Below are positions 35,609-45,054 of a DNA stretch of 64,000 nt, one piece after another; position 1 is the first letter of the stretch, and each line of letters begins with the position of its first letter. This stretch comes from HK1 sp965220535 (GTDB lineage: Bacteria > Pseudomonadota > Gammaproteobacteria > HK1). The notes below the pieces were generated by a model, which saw nothing but the letters and a program-made list of their open reading frames with translations, was not told the origin of the DNA and did not search any database. The DNA is taken from NCBI GenBank assembly GCA_965220535.1, contig OZ244833.1:1426001-1490000 (forward strand), written 5' to 3'. Position numbers and translations under genes: made by a program.

Positions 35609-36814
35609 TCAAGCCTCGAGCCGAGAACAAGCGCGCTGGATCCGAGTGCAAGCCTCCTCCAACCTCGGGGTCGCCAAGGCGTAGGAAATCCGAAAATAGT
35701 CGGACAAACCGAAGGCCTCGCCATGGACGGCGGCGACCTCCTCGCTCTTTAGCAGGTATTGCGCGAAATCGCCGTCGTTGCCGATGGTCTCCCCCTCGGG
35801 GGTGCGCTTGCCGATCGCTTGGCGACAATCGACATAAAGATAGAACGCACCCTTCGGCGGGCGGCAGGAAAGACCCTCGCTGCTGTCGAGGATCGAGATC
35901 CCGAGATCGCGCCGCTCTTCGAAGGTCGCGACGTTGCGCGCGATAAAGGACTGATCGCCGTTCAAGGCCTCGACCCCGGCCCACTGACTGATACTGCAAG
36001 CCCCGCTCGTGGTCTGGGATTGCACCTTCGCCATCGTTCGAATCAGCTCTTTCGGCCCCGCGGCGTAGCCCAATCGCCAGCCGGTCATGCAATAGGATTT
36101 GGACAAGCCGTTCATCGTCAAGGTGCGATCCGCAAGATCGGGGGCCGCCGCCGCCATGGTCGAAAAGACCGCCCCGTCGTAGACGATATGCTCGTAGATA
36201 TCGTCGGTGAGGACGAGAATGCGCGGATGGCGGCGCAGGACTTCGGCCAGTCCTTGCAGATCCTGCGCCGAATAAACGCTGCCCGAGGGATTCCCCGGGC
36301 TATTGAGGATCAGCCATCTCGTGCGCTCGGTGATCGCCGCTTCGAGCTTTGCGGGGGTCAGCCGGAACTCGTCCTCGGCGAGGGTCTCGACCACCACCGG
36401 TTCGCCCCCGGAGAGGAGCGTCATATCGGGATAGCTGACCCAATAGGGGGCGGGGATGATCACTTCGTCTTTCGGATCCAGAGTCGAAACCAAAGCGTTG
36501 CTGATCACCTGCTTGCCGCCGGTCGAGACGATCACCTGATCCGGGTGGTAGTCGAGGCCGTTATCCCTCGAGAATTTTCGGCAGATCGCCTCACGCAGTT
36601 CCGGCAGGCCGGTCAACGGCGGGTATTTCGTATGCCCGTCGACGATCGCGCGCATCGCCGCCATCTTGATATTGTCGGGGGTGTCGAAATCGGGCTCTCC
36701 GGCGGAAAGAGCGATGACATCGCGCCCGGCGCGTTTCATCTCCATCGCTTTGTTGGAGATCGCGATAGAGGGAGAGGATTGGATGCGATCGAGGAGTTTC
36801 GAGGAAAAAGCCAT
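35609..36814 (-). CDS. pyridoxal-phosphate aspartate/prephenate-type aminotransferase (class I)
   Basis: 401 residues of the fold type I aminotransferase Ib group, which includes the alphaproteobacterial aspartate aminotransferase that also acts on prephenate. PLP contacts: STGGKQVISNAL, LNSPGNPSGSVYS, LTDDIYEHIVY and the Schiff-base Lys in NGLSKSYCMTGWRLGY; the C-terminal Arg is in YFRISYA. AGGAGGG lies 7 bp before the ATG. Monocistronic as far as can be seen. The reaction is well supported; the exact amino-acid range is not. Confidence 0.93.
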   Translation of the reverse strand: MAFSSKLLDRIQSSPSIAISNKAMEMKRAGRDVIALSAGEPDFDTPDNIKMAAMRAIVDGHTKYPPLTGLPELREAICRKFSRDNGLDYHPDQVIVSTGGKQVISNALVSTLDPKDEVIIPAPYWVSYPDMTLLSGGEPVVVETLAEDEFRLTPAKLEAAITERTRWLILNSPGNPSGSVYSAQDLQGLAEVLRRHPRILVLTDDIYEHIVYDGAVFSTMAAAAPDLADRTLTMNGLSKSYCMTGWRLGYAAGPKELIRTMAKVQSQTTSGACSISQWAGVEALNGDQSFIARNVATFEERRDLGISILDSSEGLSCRPPKGAFYLYVDCRQAIGKRTPEGETIGNDGDFAQYLLKSEEVAAVHGEAFGLSDYFRISYALATPRLEEACTRIQRACSRLEA

Positions 36815-37170
36815 CTTAGGCCCTCCTAAAAGTCAAAGTCCCGGTGGTGACAATTCTGGGCGACAACTCTGTGGCGACGATTCTGTTCTGTGACGACAAG
36901 TCCCGAGGAAAAAACGAAAGCGCATCTCTAAGGCGAAAAGCCGAGCGTCGTCGCTTTCGCAAGAATATTCGATCGCCGCCGAGTTTGCGCATCGAGAAGC
37001 GAAAAAAAGCCGCTTTCGAGCCGGCTTGAGCGAGCGCGAACGCAAGGATCGATCGCGCAAGAACGAGCGCGATGGATCGAGAACGCCCGAAGCCGATGAG
37101 CCCTCGCAAAGCGCGGCGATCCCTTCGTCGGGCAGACGGTTTCCGCCGGACATTGCCGTTCGAAAACAAG
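36815..37170. other. 356-bp intergenic region without a gene
   Basis: GC-rich with short GACAAnTCTG/GACGAnTCTG-like duplications next to the aminotransferase start (36846-36900) and CGAGCGCGA-like units around 37030-37070. No open frame with a ribosome site or family motif was seen on either strand. Confidence 0.55.
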
Positions 37171-37527
37171 TCAGTTCAACAACAAGCCGAGCGTCTGCGC
37201 GATACCCCGAGCGATCTCGCTCTCCAAGGGAAACGAGAGCATGCCCATCACCGAATAGCCGAGCAGCCAAGGCATCGCATAGAAGCGAAAGAGGTAGAAA
37301 AACCAAGCGACATAGAGAGGAACCAGCGGCCAGATCAGAAAAGAGGGGGTCACGGGCGCGAACAAGCGAAGCAGGGGGTCGGTCGCTCGCACGAAAAAAC
37401 GCATGAAGAAAAAGCGGCTGTCCTCGGGCAGGAAAAGGCCCATTCCGAAACGCCCGATCAGCGTCCACATGATCGCCCCCAGCACATAATCGAGGGCCAG
37501 CACCCAAAGAGGAAAAGCGTCGGGCAT
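37171..37527 (-). CDS. YggT family inner-membrane protein
   Basis: 118 residues from the ATG at 37527 (MPDAFPLWVLALDYVL). Two or three hydrophobic segments flank the YggT signature MRFFVRATDPLLRLFAPVTP, the usual pattern of a strand facing the periplasm followed by a membrane helix. YggT proteins have loose links to osmotic protection and cell-division factors, with no defined activity. A longer open frame upstream adds 28 Arg-rich residues and is not favoured. Confidence 0.72.
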   Translation of the reverse strand: MPDAFPLWVLALDYVLGAIMWTLIGRFGMGLFLPEDSRFFFMRFFVRATDPLLRLFAPVTPSFLIWPLVPLYVAWFFYLFRFYAMPWLLGYSVMGMLSFPLESEIARGIAQTLGLLLN

Positions 37528-37891
37528 CGGTTCGCTATCGATCTGATCGCTCGGATCCGAAGGGGTGGAAAACGCGAAGCGCCATCTTATAAAGCCTTGG
37601 AAAGCGCGCAAGATGCGAGCGGGAGTCGCGGCCTCGTTTCAAAGAAGCGCCGGCGAGGCACAGTTCGCCCGCCGGATATCCGCTCGTATCCTCGAGCGTC
37701 GCAGAGCCCCCCGATTCGAAAAAGGATTTCGATCCCCGAAGTTTCGGAACCCTCGCTCTTTCGCCTCTGATCGGCGCTTGTCATTAAGGATCCCGGCAAA
37801 AAAAGCCGGGGGCGAGAAAGAATCCCGCCCCCGACCATATCCGACATCCACCGCCGTCGCGATTCGATCGGTACGACGATCGGTCCGACGA
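37528..37891. other. 364-bp gap between YggT and symporter genes
   Basis: No gene. It holds the symporter terminator (37798-37833) and, from 37858 to 37905, repeated GATCGGTnCGACGA units of about 13 bp that run up to the symporter stop. Otherwise unremarkable. Confidence 0.55.
37798..37833 (-). terminator. Rho-independent terminator of the symporter operon
   Basis: On the minus strand CGGGGGCG pairs with CGCCCCCG and is followed by GC and seven T residues, 59 bp past the symporter stop. A second small CCGGC/GCCGG dyad brackets the T-run. Confidence 0.88.
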
Positions 37892-39712
37892 TCAGTGCGA
37901 CGAAGAGAGGATCGTCTCTCCCTTCGGAACCCGGGTGTCGTCGACCATTTTCTGGACTTCGGCACTCGGCGCCGGGGTCATCAGGCTGACCGCGACCATC
38001 GCCACCAAACTGACCGGCATCCCGATGATGCCGAAGCGCAGGTGGTCGATGCCGAGCCAAGGCTCCATCCCGGCGAAACGCACCATATAGAGGTACCAAG
38101 TACCGGCGATCAGACCGGCCAGCATCCCCGCGATGGCCCCTTGGCGATTCGCGCGCTTCCACCATACGCCGAGCACCAGCGGGAAGAAAAGACCGGAGCA
38201 GGCGAAGTCGAAGGCCCAAGCCACGGCCCCGAGGATGCTCGTGAGTTTGAGACTCGCAACCAGCGCGGCGGCGGCCCCGATCACGATCAACAAGACGCGA
38301 GCCACGACCAAGCGGGTTTTCGTCTCCGCCTTGGGATCGATGATCTTGTAGTAGAGATCGTGCGAAAGAGCGTTGGCGATCGCCAAAAGCAGCCCGTCGG
38401 CCGTGGACATCGCCGCCGCCATTCCACCGGCCGCGACCAGACCCGAGATGACATAGGGCAGGCCTGCGATTTCCGGAGTCGCCAGCACGACGATATCGCC
38501 GCGCATGAAGAACTCGTTGATCTGCAGTATCCCGTCGCCGTTCGAATCCACCACCTTGAGGAAGCCGACGCTGCTCCAGTTCTTGATCCACTCCAAGGCG
38601 TTCACCTCGGCGATGCTCTTGCCGATGATGCCGGTCGCGAGATTCGGATCGAGCACCTGCAGTTTCGTGAAGGTGGCAAGCGCCGGGGCGGTGAAGTAGA
38701 GCAGGAAAATGAACAGCAAAGACCACGCCACCGACTGCCGCGCCGCCTTGACCGAGGGGGTCGTGAAATAGCGCATCAGGATATGCGGCAACGAAGCGGT
38801 TCCGGCCATCATGCACAGCGTCAACGTGACGAATTTCCAACTATCCAAGGCAGTGGTGCCGGCTGCCGCATGGGGGACGGTCAGAGCCCGAAGGCCTGCG
38901 AAACTCTCGGTCGGTTTCAACTCGCCGACTTGATGCAGGGTCTCGAGTTCGCCCAAACGCATGACCGCTTCCCCGTAGACCAACTGCGGGAAGACGCCGA
39001 AGCCCTGCTTGTTGGACATCCAAATCACCGGCACGAGGTAGGCGATGATCAGCACGATGTACTGGGCGACTTGGGTCCAGGTAACCGCTCGCATCCCGCC
39101 GAGCATCGAGCACAGCAAGATGCCGAGCAAGCCGAACCACACTCCGAGCTCGAAGGGGATGCCCAGCGCTCTCGAGGCGATGGTGCCGGTGGCGTTGATC
39201 TGGGCGGTTACGTAGGTGAAGGAGGCCAGGACCAAGACCAAGACCGCGCAAAAACGCGCCAAGTTGCCGCCGTAGCGAGTGCCGATGAAATCGGGCACGG
39301 TATAGCAGCCGAATTTGCGCAAATAGGGCGCCATCAGCGATGCCACCAATACGTAGCCTCCGGTCCAGCCGACGACGAAGGCGAGATAGGCATGGCCGCC
39401 CATATAAATACCGCCGGCCATCGCCACGAAGGAGGCGCCGGACATCCAATCCGCCGCCGTCGCCATGCCGTTGAAAACCGGTGGCACTTCGCGCCCGGCA
39501 ACGTAATAAGCCCCCACCTCCATCGTGCGCGAAAGCCAACCGATCGCGGCATAGATGAAGACGGTGAAGCAGACGAAGAGGATGCCGATGGCTTTGGCGC
39601 TGACGCCCAACTGCTCCAATACCGCCATCAACAAAATGAAGACGATGAACCCGCCGGTGTACATCCCGTAAATCTTCGGCAGGTTGTCGATGAAGTTTCC
39701 TGATTGTTTCAT
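37892..39712 (-). CDS. sodium:solute symporter large subunit (VC_2705 type)
   Basis: 606 residues with about thirteen membrane helices, SSS family. It belongs to the subgroup paired with a DUF4212 small subunit, usually linked to acetate or other short organic acids. Typical elements: VAGREVPPVFNGMATAADWM, GWTGGYVLVASLMAPYLRK, CMMAGTASLPHILMRYFT and AAAMSTADGLLLAIANALSHD. An extramembrane loop contains DSNGDGILQINEFF, a textbook EF-hand calcium loop. The ATG is 16 bp downstream of the small-subunit stop. ActP itself lacks the small subunit, so the name acetate permease is only a possibility. Confidence 0.92.
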   Translation of the reverse strand: MKQSGNFIDNLPKIYGMYTGGFIVFILLMAVLEQLGVSAKAIGILFVCFTVFIYAAIGWLSRTMEVGAYYVAGREVPPVFNGMATAADWMSGASFVAMAGGIYMGGHAYLAFVVGWTGGYVLVASLMAPYLRKFGCYTVPDFIGTRYGGNLARFCAVLVLVLASFTYVTAQINATGTIASRALGIPFELGVWFGLLGILLCSMLGGMRAVTWTQVAQYIVLIIAYLVPVIWMSNKQGFGVFPQLVYGEAVMRLGELETLHQVGELKPTESFAGLRALTVPHAAAGTTALDSWKFVTLTLCMMAGTASLPHILMRYFTTPSVKAARQSVAWSLLFIFLLYFTAPALATFTKLQVLDPNLATGIIGKSIAEVNALEWIKNWSSVGFLKVVDSNGDGILQINEFFMRGDIVVLATPEIAGLPYVISGLVAAGGMAAAMSTADGLLLAIANALSHDLYYKIIDPKAETKTRLVVARVLLIVIGAAAALVASLKLTSILGAVAWAFDFACSGLFFPLVLGVWWKRANRQGAIAGMLAGLIAGTWYLYMVRFAGMEPWLGIDHLRFGIIGMPVSLVAMVAVSLMTPAPSAEVQKMVDDTRVPKGETILSSSH

Positions 39713-39728
39713 GGTCGGCGTTCCCCTC

Positions 39729-39992
39729 TCACTCGTCTTCTTCGGCGACGCCGCATTCGCGATCGATCTTGTCTTGGGTCCTTGCGAACCAGAAGATCAA
39801 CACCACGAACACGAACAAAGAGCCCTGAGCGGCCATATAAAAGCCGAGCGGGAAATCTAAAAACGTACTCCCGTTGAGTGCGTTGGCAAACCAATGCACC
39901 ACGAACGAGAATACGAACCAGATGGCGAGGGTGGTCCACATCAAATTGCGAGTCCGCCGCCAATGGGTGTTTTGATCACTTCCGTTGCTCAT
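39729..39992 (-). CDS. DUF4212 sodium/substrate symporter small subunit
   Basis: 87 residues with two membrane helices (LMWTTLAIWFVFSFVVHWF and GFYMAAQGSLFVFVVLIFWF) between short charged ends (HWRRTRN, DKIDRECGVAEEDE). DUF4212 proteins are always found directly upstream of VC_2705-type symporters, as here. GGGAG precedes the ATG. The AT-rich stretch upstream (40020-40080) is the likely promoter region. Confidence 0.92.
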   Translation of the reverse strand: MSNGSDQNTHWRRTRNLMWTTLAIWFVFSFVVHWFANALNGSTFLDFPLGFYMAAQGSLFVFVVLIFWFARTQDKIDRECGVAEEDE

Positions 39993-40596
39993 GAGAATCG
40001 TCTCCCTTTGGGGTTTTTATCGTTCGCGCAAAGAAGAACGGGCGAATTATGACGAATTGATGAAAAAAAGGGATGAAAAAAGGGATCGTCATCCTCGACC
40101 CCTCATCTCGTCGCTCTCGCTCCCTTCTGGTCGCTTCTTGTAACTTTTGCCGATCGGCCTTGTTCGCCGAAAGCCTTAGGCTTTTCGCTTCGCGATGCCG
40201 ACTCCGCGCCGCGCCGCGATGCGCGATCGGGAGGCAGGCATCGGGCACCGGCAGACTCCTTTTTCAAGTTCGACTTTCGAATTCGACCGGCAATATTACC
40301 CGATCCGGCATCGTCGGCCTCTCGGAGAAGCGATTCGTCTTGGGGGAAAAGCCCATGAAGTATCATCGTCTTTTTCGAATCCCGAGGCTTTGGCCTCGAT
40401 GATTCGGGCAAAAAAGGGGGCGAGGATCGTTCGGCGGCGCAATCCTCGACCCTCTCCCGGCGACCGTCGCCCCTTGACTATTGGCCCTCGACGATCGACC
40501 CGACCGACGCATCGAAGGCGAAGCGCCGGCAAATCCTCGAAGCCATCAATCGAGCCTGCAAAGATTGATCCTGCAAATCTTAGGGAGTGCGCGACG
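39993..40596. other. 604-bp divergent intergenic region without a clear gene
   Basis: The first 90 bp are AT-rich with a GATGAAAAAAGGGATGAAAA duplication (10-bp unit), probably the symporter promoter. The rest is GC-rich. The frame that continues into the next gene from 40195 lacks a ribosome site, is Arg/Pro-rich and is not considered coding. Confidence 0.5.
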
Positions 40597-41265
40597 ATGC
40601 AAGCGCAAGCGGGAGTCGAAAAACTCCGGTACTGGCTTTCGACCCTGACCGACTATTTGGGAGCGGGACGAAAGCGACGCCGGAAAAGGGTCGCCGAGAT
40701 GGCCGCCTTGGAGGATTTCCTCGATTCCCGCGCAAGCCTGGTGGCCCAGACCACCCTTTACGGTTATCTGCGCACCCGCGCCGGGATGCGCTACCCCGTC
40801 CTTTTCGAAAACGATGCCTATGTGGAGTCCATCAACCACGCCAAGTGGCAGATGTGGCTCGCCTGTCTTTCGGATCTCTCGGTATTCGCCGGGGGATTGA
40901 TCGCGCGGCGCAGCGTCGCGAATGCCGAGCCGGAGATCGCCGGCGGCATCGCCCGCAAAGCCGCTTTTTTCGTTTTGGAGCGCAAGGGGATCCCGGCGGA
41001 CTCCGGCCCCCTTTTCGCCGATAGCGCCCAGGATCTGCGGCGAAGGCTCGATGCTTGCACTTGGACTGCGGTCGGCGACGACGAGGATGCCTTCGTCGAA
41101 AGCCCGCAAGCGTTGGTTCTTCACGCCCCGATCATCCCGGAGCTGATGCTCCTCGACGAGGAGATCGTGCGCAACTCGGTACGATTCCGATGGGAAGAGA
41201 TTCGCTGCGAACTGCGCGAAAAACTCGATGCGAGCGCCCTGCTCGAATCCACGGGACTTCGATGA
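40597..41265 (+). CDS. conserved hypothetical protein of unknown function
   Basis: 222 residues from the ATG at 40597, which has GGGAG 9 bp upstream. It has a basic N-terminus (GAGRKRRRKRVAEMAALEDF) followed by mostly helical sequence: SLVAQTTLYGYLRTRAG, PVLFENDAYVESINHAKWQM and a late IIPELMLLDEEIVRNSVRFRW. No signal peptide, membrane segment or catalytic motif was recognised. The orderly composition and ribosome site support a real gene; it resembles hypothetical proteins common in Rhodospirillales, from memory only. An SRPBCC protein follows 70 bp downstream on the same strand. Confidence 0.72.
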   Translation: MQAQAGVEKLRYWLSTLTDYLGAGRKRRRKRVAEMAALEDFLDSRASLVAQTTLYGYLRTRAGMRYPVLFENDAYVESINHAKWQMWLACLSDLSVFAGGLIARRSVANAEPEIAGGIARKAAFFVLERKGIPADSGPLFADSAQDLRRRLDACTWTAVGDDEDAFVESPQALVLHAPIIPELMLLDEEIVRNSVRFRWEEIRCELREKLDASALLESTGLR

Positions 41266-41335
41266 TGCGAGCGCATGCCGCCCTCGCAACGATTCGACCT
41301 AGCCCCCGACCGAACCCCCGACCGAGACCCTAATC

Positions 41336-41845
41336 ATGTCTTCGAAAAGGATAGCGAAACGACTTTTGGCGATCTTGTCGATCGTATCGATCGGGCTCGG
41401 CGCGGCGGCGATCTTCACCGAGAAGACCTTCCACGTCGAACGAAGGATCGAAGCCCCGCCGGAAATGGTTTGGGATGTTTTGATGGATACCGAGGCCTAT
41501 CGAGACTGGAATCCCGTCTTCGTGGCGGTCGACGGATATTACGAGGAGGGAGCGAGGATCACGAACTCGGTGCGCTTCCCCGATGATTCGATCGTCGACA
41601 TCGAAAACGATGTTCTCACCGTGATCGTCGAAAAAGAGATCCGGCAGCGCGGCGGGACGCCGGGGTTGCTGACTTTCGATCATCGGTGGCTTCTCGAAGC
41701 GGTCGACGGCGGCACTTCCGTTTCTCAGTACGAAGTGGATCGGGGGATCTGGCTGTGGTTTTGGGATTCGGATTGGATCCTCCCCGCCTACGAGTCGGTG
41801 TTGGATGCCCTCGAAAAAGAGATCGAGGAACGCGCGGCGAAGTGA
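41336..41845 (+). CDS. SRPBCC-family protein with N-terminal membrane anchor
   Basis: 169 residues. Residues about 8-27 are hydrophobic (LLAILSIVSIGLGAAAIF), an anchor or uncleaved signal. The remainder is a START/Bet v1-like SRPBCC fold: VERRIEAPPEMVWDVLMD, AYRDWNPVFVAV, GARITNSVRF and a C-terminal helix YESVLDALEKEIEERA. The fold binds hydrophobic ligands; no specific ligand can be named. Probably in one operon with the preceding hypothetical gene. Confidence 0.75.
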   Translation: MSSKRIAKRLLAILSIVSIGLGAAAIFTEKTFHVERRIEAPPEMVWDVLMDTEAYRDWNPVFVAVDGYYEEGARITNSVRFPDDSIVDIENDVLTVIVEKEIRQRGGTPGLLTFDHRWLLEAVDGGTSVSQYEVDRGIWLWFWDSDWILPAYESVLDALEKEIEERAAK

Positions 41846-41921
41846 TCCAAAAACCGGCTTCGCTATCCTCTATTCGATATTCAGTCCTCGGCAGCCAAGG
41901 CGAACCGAAGACAAGCCAAGC

Positions 41922-42355
41922 CAAGGGCAAAGACCCGTCCCCTTCGAGTCGCCCTCGAAGACTGCGGGCAAGACCCAGTGCGAGCCCCGCGGCGGCGATG
42001 CACAAACCCGCATTCGACAGCAAATTTCCCGCCGCTTTGGCGTATCCGCCTTGTTCGATCGGCAACCGGGTCTCGACGGAAAAAGCGGAAAAGGTGGTGA
42101 AGGCCCCGAGCAAGCCCGCCATCAGCCCCGCTCGCCACGCTCGAAAAAAAGACCCCATACAAATCCCGCGGCCAAACAGCCGACGATATTGACGACCGAG
42201 GTGCCGAAGAGAAAAGCCTTGCCCGGCAAAATCACCGCTCTTTGGCCCCGCCCAAAAGCGCAACAACGCCCCCGCCGCCCCTCCGACGGCGATGGCAAGC
42301 GATCTCGTCAACGAGGCGCTCACCTGATTGGCGCTCGTCGGGGTTTTTCTTGTCC
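41922..42355. repeat. left copy of the crcB direct repeat
   Basis: About 430 bp similar to 47801-48256 and in the same orientation. Homology starts near the shared CAAAGACC(C/G)CGTCCCCTTCGAG just past the gene's 3' end and fades near the GTCGGGG/GCCGGGG sequence before its 5' end. The left copy is the decayed one. Confidence 0.8.
41935..42323 (-). pseudogene. broken copy of the fluoride channel gene crcB
   Basis: Starts VSASLTRSLAIAVGGAAGALLRFWAG like the intact copy at 47833-48219, then loses frame (GPKSGDFAG), passes through other frames, and regains homology at RAGLMAGLLGAFTTFSAFSVE and NAGLCIAAAGLALGLARSL. At least two small indels are needed. It runs past the usual stop, and its 5' side is fused to an IS3-type end. 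The intact paralogue can cover the function. Confidence 0.85.
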
Positions 42356-42357
42356 GT

Positions 42358-42466
42358 CGCGGCTTCGGTTGCGGCGCGCTCGGCATGCTCTCTTTTCATC
42401 GTGAGCCTCCTCCGTTGTTATCCCATAAAATCAGGTTTTGAGGAGTGCCTCGAATAACTCTAGGGC
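42358..42466 (-). mobile_element. solo end of an IS3-type element (orfA start plus terminal repeat)
   Basis: About 109 bp match the right end of the IS3-type element at 51734-52615: the orfA ATG (MKREHA here, MKKEHA there), the GTGAGCnTCCTCCGTT leader, ATCCCATAAnATCAGGT, and the terminal repeat ending AATAACTCTAG. The element is cut where its orfA meets the broken crcB copy, so IS-mediated deletion or recombination created this junction. Confidence 0.75.
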
Positions 42467-42694
42467 GGGGAAAGGGTGTGCTGATCTCGGTCGAAGCGGA
42501 CAAGACTTATCGGGCGGATATCGGGGACAATATATCGATCGACATTCCAGCCGAAACGTGCCCTTTCTTCTCGACAACAAGCGTTCTCGACAACAAGTAT
42601 TCGCATCGATAACTCATGCGACCACAAAACCCGTATACGCGGGGATCAACCGGGTGCAGCCTTCGAAGATGCACCCACCACAAGGGAGAAAACG

Positions 42695-43939
42695 ATGTAC
42701 CTAAAGACAATTGCCTTCGCCGGCGCTTTTGCGGCTTTGATGAGCACAACATCCTTTGCCGCGGATTGCGGCCCCGACGGCCAATCCATCCGCATTTTGG
42801 CGAGTGATTTCCCGGCCATTCACGCAGTGGCGAGCACCGCCGAAGCGAACTGCGCCGGGGCGGCTGCGGAATTCACCCGCAACCACACGACCGAGGCGCG
42901 CCAGATCATGAACGCCGCCCTGACGCCGAACCCCGCGGAATACACCAGCGTCATCGTGGCGAACTCCACTCTCACACAACTGATGAACGACGGTCTCGTG
43001 CGGCCATTGAACGATTTGGTTGCGAAATACGGCGACAACATTCCCGACAACCTGAAGATCACCATCGACGGCAATGTCATGGCGATTGCCTTCATGGCCA
43101 ACTCGCAGCACCTGTTCTCACGCACGGACATCCTCGCCAAGGCCGGCGTGGCCGGCGTCCCCGCCACTTATGACGAGGTGATCGCCGCCGCCAAAGCAAT
43201 CCGTGAAGCCGGGATCATGGAATACCCGATCGTCATGAATATGAAAACCGGCTGGAACGTCGGTGAATCCTTCAATCTGGCTTTCTTGGCCCATGGCGGC
43301 GAGTTTTTCAAACCGGGCACGGCCGAGCCGACCGTCAATTCCGAAGCCGGTATCGCTGCATTGAATACCCTAAAGGCCATGGTGGAATACGCGCATCCCG
43401 ACCACCTGACGCAAGCCTCGAATGAAACTCAGGCGCTTTGGGAAGCAGGCGAAGCCGCCCTTGGCATTATGTGGGGGTCTCGCGGCTCTGCAGTTCTCGA
43501 TGACGAAGGATCAAGCGCCGAAGTGACCTCCAACACGGTCCTGTCGGCCGCGCCCTCGGTGAGCGAAGGCGGCATTCCCGGAGCGACCCTTTGGTGGGAT
43601 GGTTTCACCATTTCGACCAATATTTCGGATGCCGAAGCCGAGGCGACTTTTGCCGCTTTGGCCAGCGCGCTGACACCCGAAATGGTGGCCGCCAATAATG
43701 ATGACGCTGTTTGGTTGCTGGACGGGTTTATTCCCGGCGCGGCCGCCGCCGGTGTTTCCGCCACGGCACAAGGAGGGGCGGCACCATACCCGATGCTGCC
43801 GCAAATCGGGTTGTTGCACAACGCGTTGGGGGCCGAGCTCTCCGACTTCTTGCAAGGCAACGAAAGCGCCGAGAAAGCGCTGGCAGACGTCGAAGCGGCT
43901 TACGTGACCGCCGCGAAAGAAGCGGGTTTCCTCAAATAA
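42695..43939 (+). CDS. ABC transporter extracellular solute-binding protein (family 1)
   Basis: 414 residues with a signal peptide (MYLKTIAFAGAFAALMS, cleaved after SFA). Typical family 1 features: the LNDLVAKYGDNIPDNL hinge area, GVPATYDEVIAAAKAI, NVGESFNLAFLAHGGEFF and LWEAGEAALGIMWGSRGSA. It delivers a carbohydrate-like or other polar solute to the permeases encoded next. GGGAGAAAACG precedes the ATG. Codon choice is less GC-biased than in neighbouring chromosomal genes, in line with acquisition by transfer. Confidence 0.9.
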   Translation: MYLKTIAFAGAFAALMSTTSFAADCGPDGQSIRILASDFPAIHAVASTAEANCAGAAAEFTRNHTTEARQIMNAALTPNPAEYTSVIVANSTLTQLMNDGLVRPLNDLVAKYGDNIPDNLKITIDGNVMAIAFMANSQHLFSRTDILAKAGVAGVPATYDEVIAAAKAIREAGIMEYPIVMNMKTGWNVGESFNLAFLAHGGEFFKPGTAEPTVNSEAGIAALNTLKAMVEYAHPDHLTQASNETQALWEAGEAALGIMWGSRGSAVLDDEGSSAEVTSNTVLSAAPSVSEGGIPGATLWWDGFTISTNISDAEAEATFAALASALTPEMVAANNDDAVWLLDGFIPGAAAAGVSATAQGGAAPYPMLPQIGLLHNALGAELSDFLQGNESAEKALADVEAAYVTAAKEAGFLK

Positions 43940-43959
43940 GCCCCTCGAAGAGAAGCCTA

Positions 43960-43990
43960 CGGGGGGGACTTGCAAGCCCCCCCGTTTTTT
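43960..43990 (+). terminator. hairpin with T-run between binding-protein and permease genes
   Basis: CGGGGGGG pairs with CCCCCCCG, followed by TTTTTTC. In ABC operons such a hairpin commonly lowers permease expression relative to the binding protein; a complete stop is unlikely because the permease starts 23 bp later. Confidence 0.8.
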
Positions 43991-44012
43991 CATTGCCTGC
44001 AGGCAGCAACGC

Positions 44013-45044
44013 ATGAAACACCGCACGTTCTTTTGGTTCATCCTTCCGACATTATCCGCGATGGTTTTGTTCATCGCTTTGCCGATCGTTTCGGTATTCG
44101 TGCAATCGTTGTTCGTCGGCCATGAACAGGTCTTGGTCGTTTCGGAAAACTGCGGACCCTTCGGCTGCAAGCAATCGACAAAGGTGGATTTAGAGGCGAC
44201 GAAGGCGCTGAACGAGGCCGCGCCTTTGGGCCAATTCAACGGCATCGGCACATATATCAACCGTTCCCATCTCGCCTTCGCCGAAATCGGTGTCGCTTGG
44301 GCGGAAACGGAGACTTTTTCTGAATTATTCAGCGTCGTGGGTGACTTGCCCTTCTATCGCGCACTGGCCTTTACCTTGACTTATACGGCGGTCGTGACGC
44401 CGCTTGTCATTCTGTTCGGCCTTGCCATCGCTTTGGGGGTGAATGCCTTGCCAAGGCTGCTGAAAGGACCTTCGATCTTCGTGTCGCTGCTTCCATTTCT
44501 TGTTACTCCCTTGGTGGGTTCGTTGGTCCTTTTCTGGATGGTCGACGGCGACGGCGTGATCGGGGCCACCATCCAACTTATTTTCGACGATCCGAACTTA
44601 AGCCTCAAAGCCTCGGCAACGCTGACTTGGACAATGCTTATCGTTTATGGCGTTTGGCATACACTGCCTTTCAGTTTCATTACCTTCTATGCCGGTCTGC
44701 AAACGGTGCCGGGGGATGTGGTCGAAGCCGCCAAGGTGGATGGCGCCAATAAATGGCAAAGCCTGCTGCACGTCGTCGTGCCCCATTTAATGCCATTGGT
44801 GTCTTTTGTAACGCTGATGCTATTGATGGACAACTTCCGGGTTTTCGAGCCGATCATCAGCTTTTCCGCCGAAGCACACGCAAGGTCGCTCAGCTGGATC
44901 ATCTACAACGACCTGCGCGAAAGCGGGAACCCGCTTTATGGATCTGCAGGCGCAACCTCGATGCTGACGATCATCGGCGTTGTCATTTTGTTGACGCCGG
45001 TGCTGATCCGCACTTGGCGTGCCTTCAATCGTAAAGCGCATTGA
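44013..45044 (+). CDS. ABC transporter permease, MalF type
   Basis: 343 residues and about six to eight membrane helices. The ATPase-contact EAA loop is present as EAAKVDGANKWQ near residue 237. A large periplasmic loop follows the first helix (about residues 35-110), as in MalF-type partners. It pairs with the MalG-type permease that begins 10 bp after its stop. No ATPase gene is in the cluster. Confidence 0.9.
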   Translation: MKHRTFFWFILPTLSAMVLFIALPIVSVFVQSLFVGHEQVLVVSENCGPFGCKQSTKVDLEATKALNEAAPLGQFNGIGTYINRSHLAFAEIGVAWAETETFSELFSVVGDLPFYRALAFTLTYTAVVTPLVILFGLAIALGVNALPRLLKGPSIFVSLLPFLVTPLVGSLVLFWMVDGDGVIGATIQLIFDDPNLSLKASATLTWTMLIVYGVWHTLPFSFITFYAGLQTVPGDVVEAAKVDGANKWQSLLHVVVPHLMPLVSFVTLMLLMDNFRVFEPIISFSAEAHARSLSWIIYNDLRESGNPLYGSAGATSMLTIIGVVILLTPVLIRTWRAFNRKAH

Positions 45045-45054
45045 GAAAGAAATC

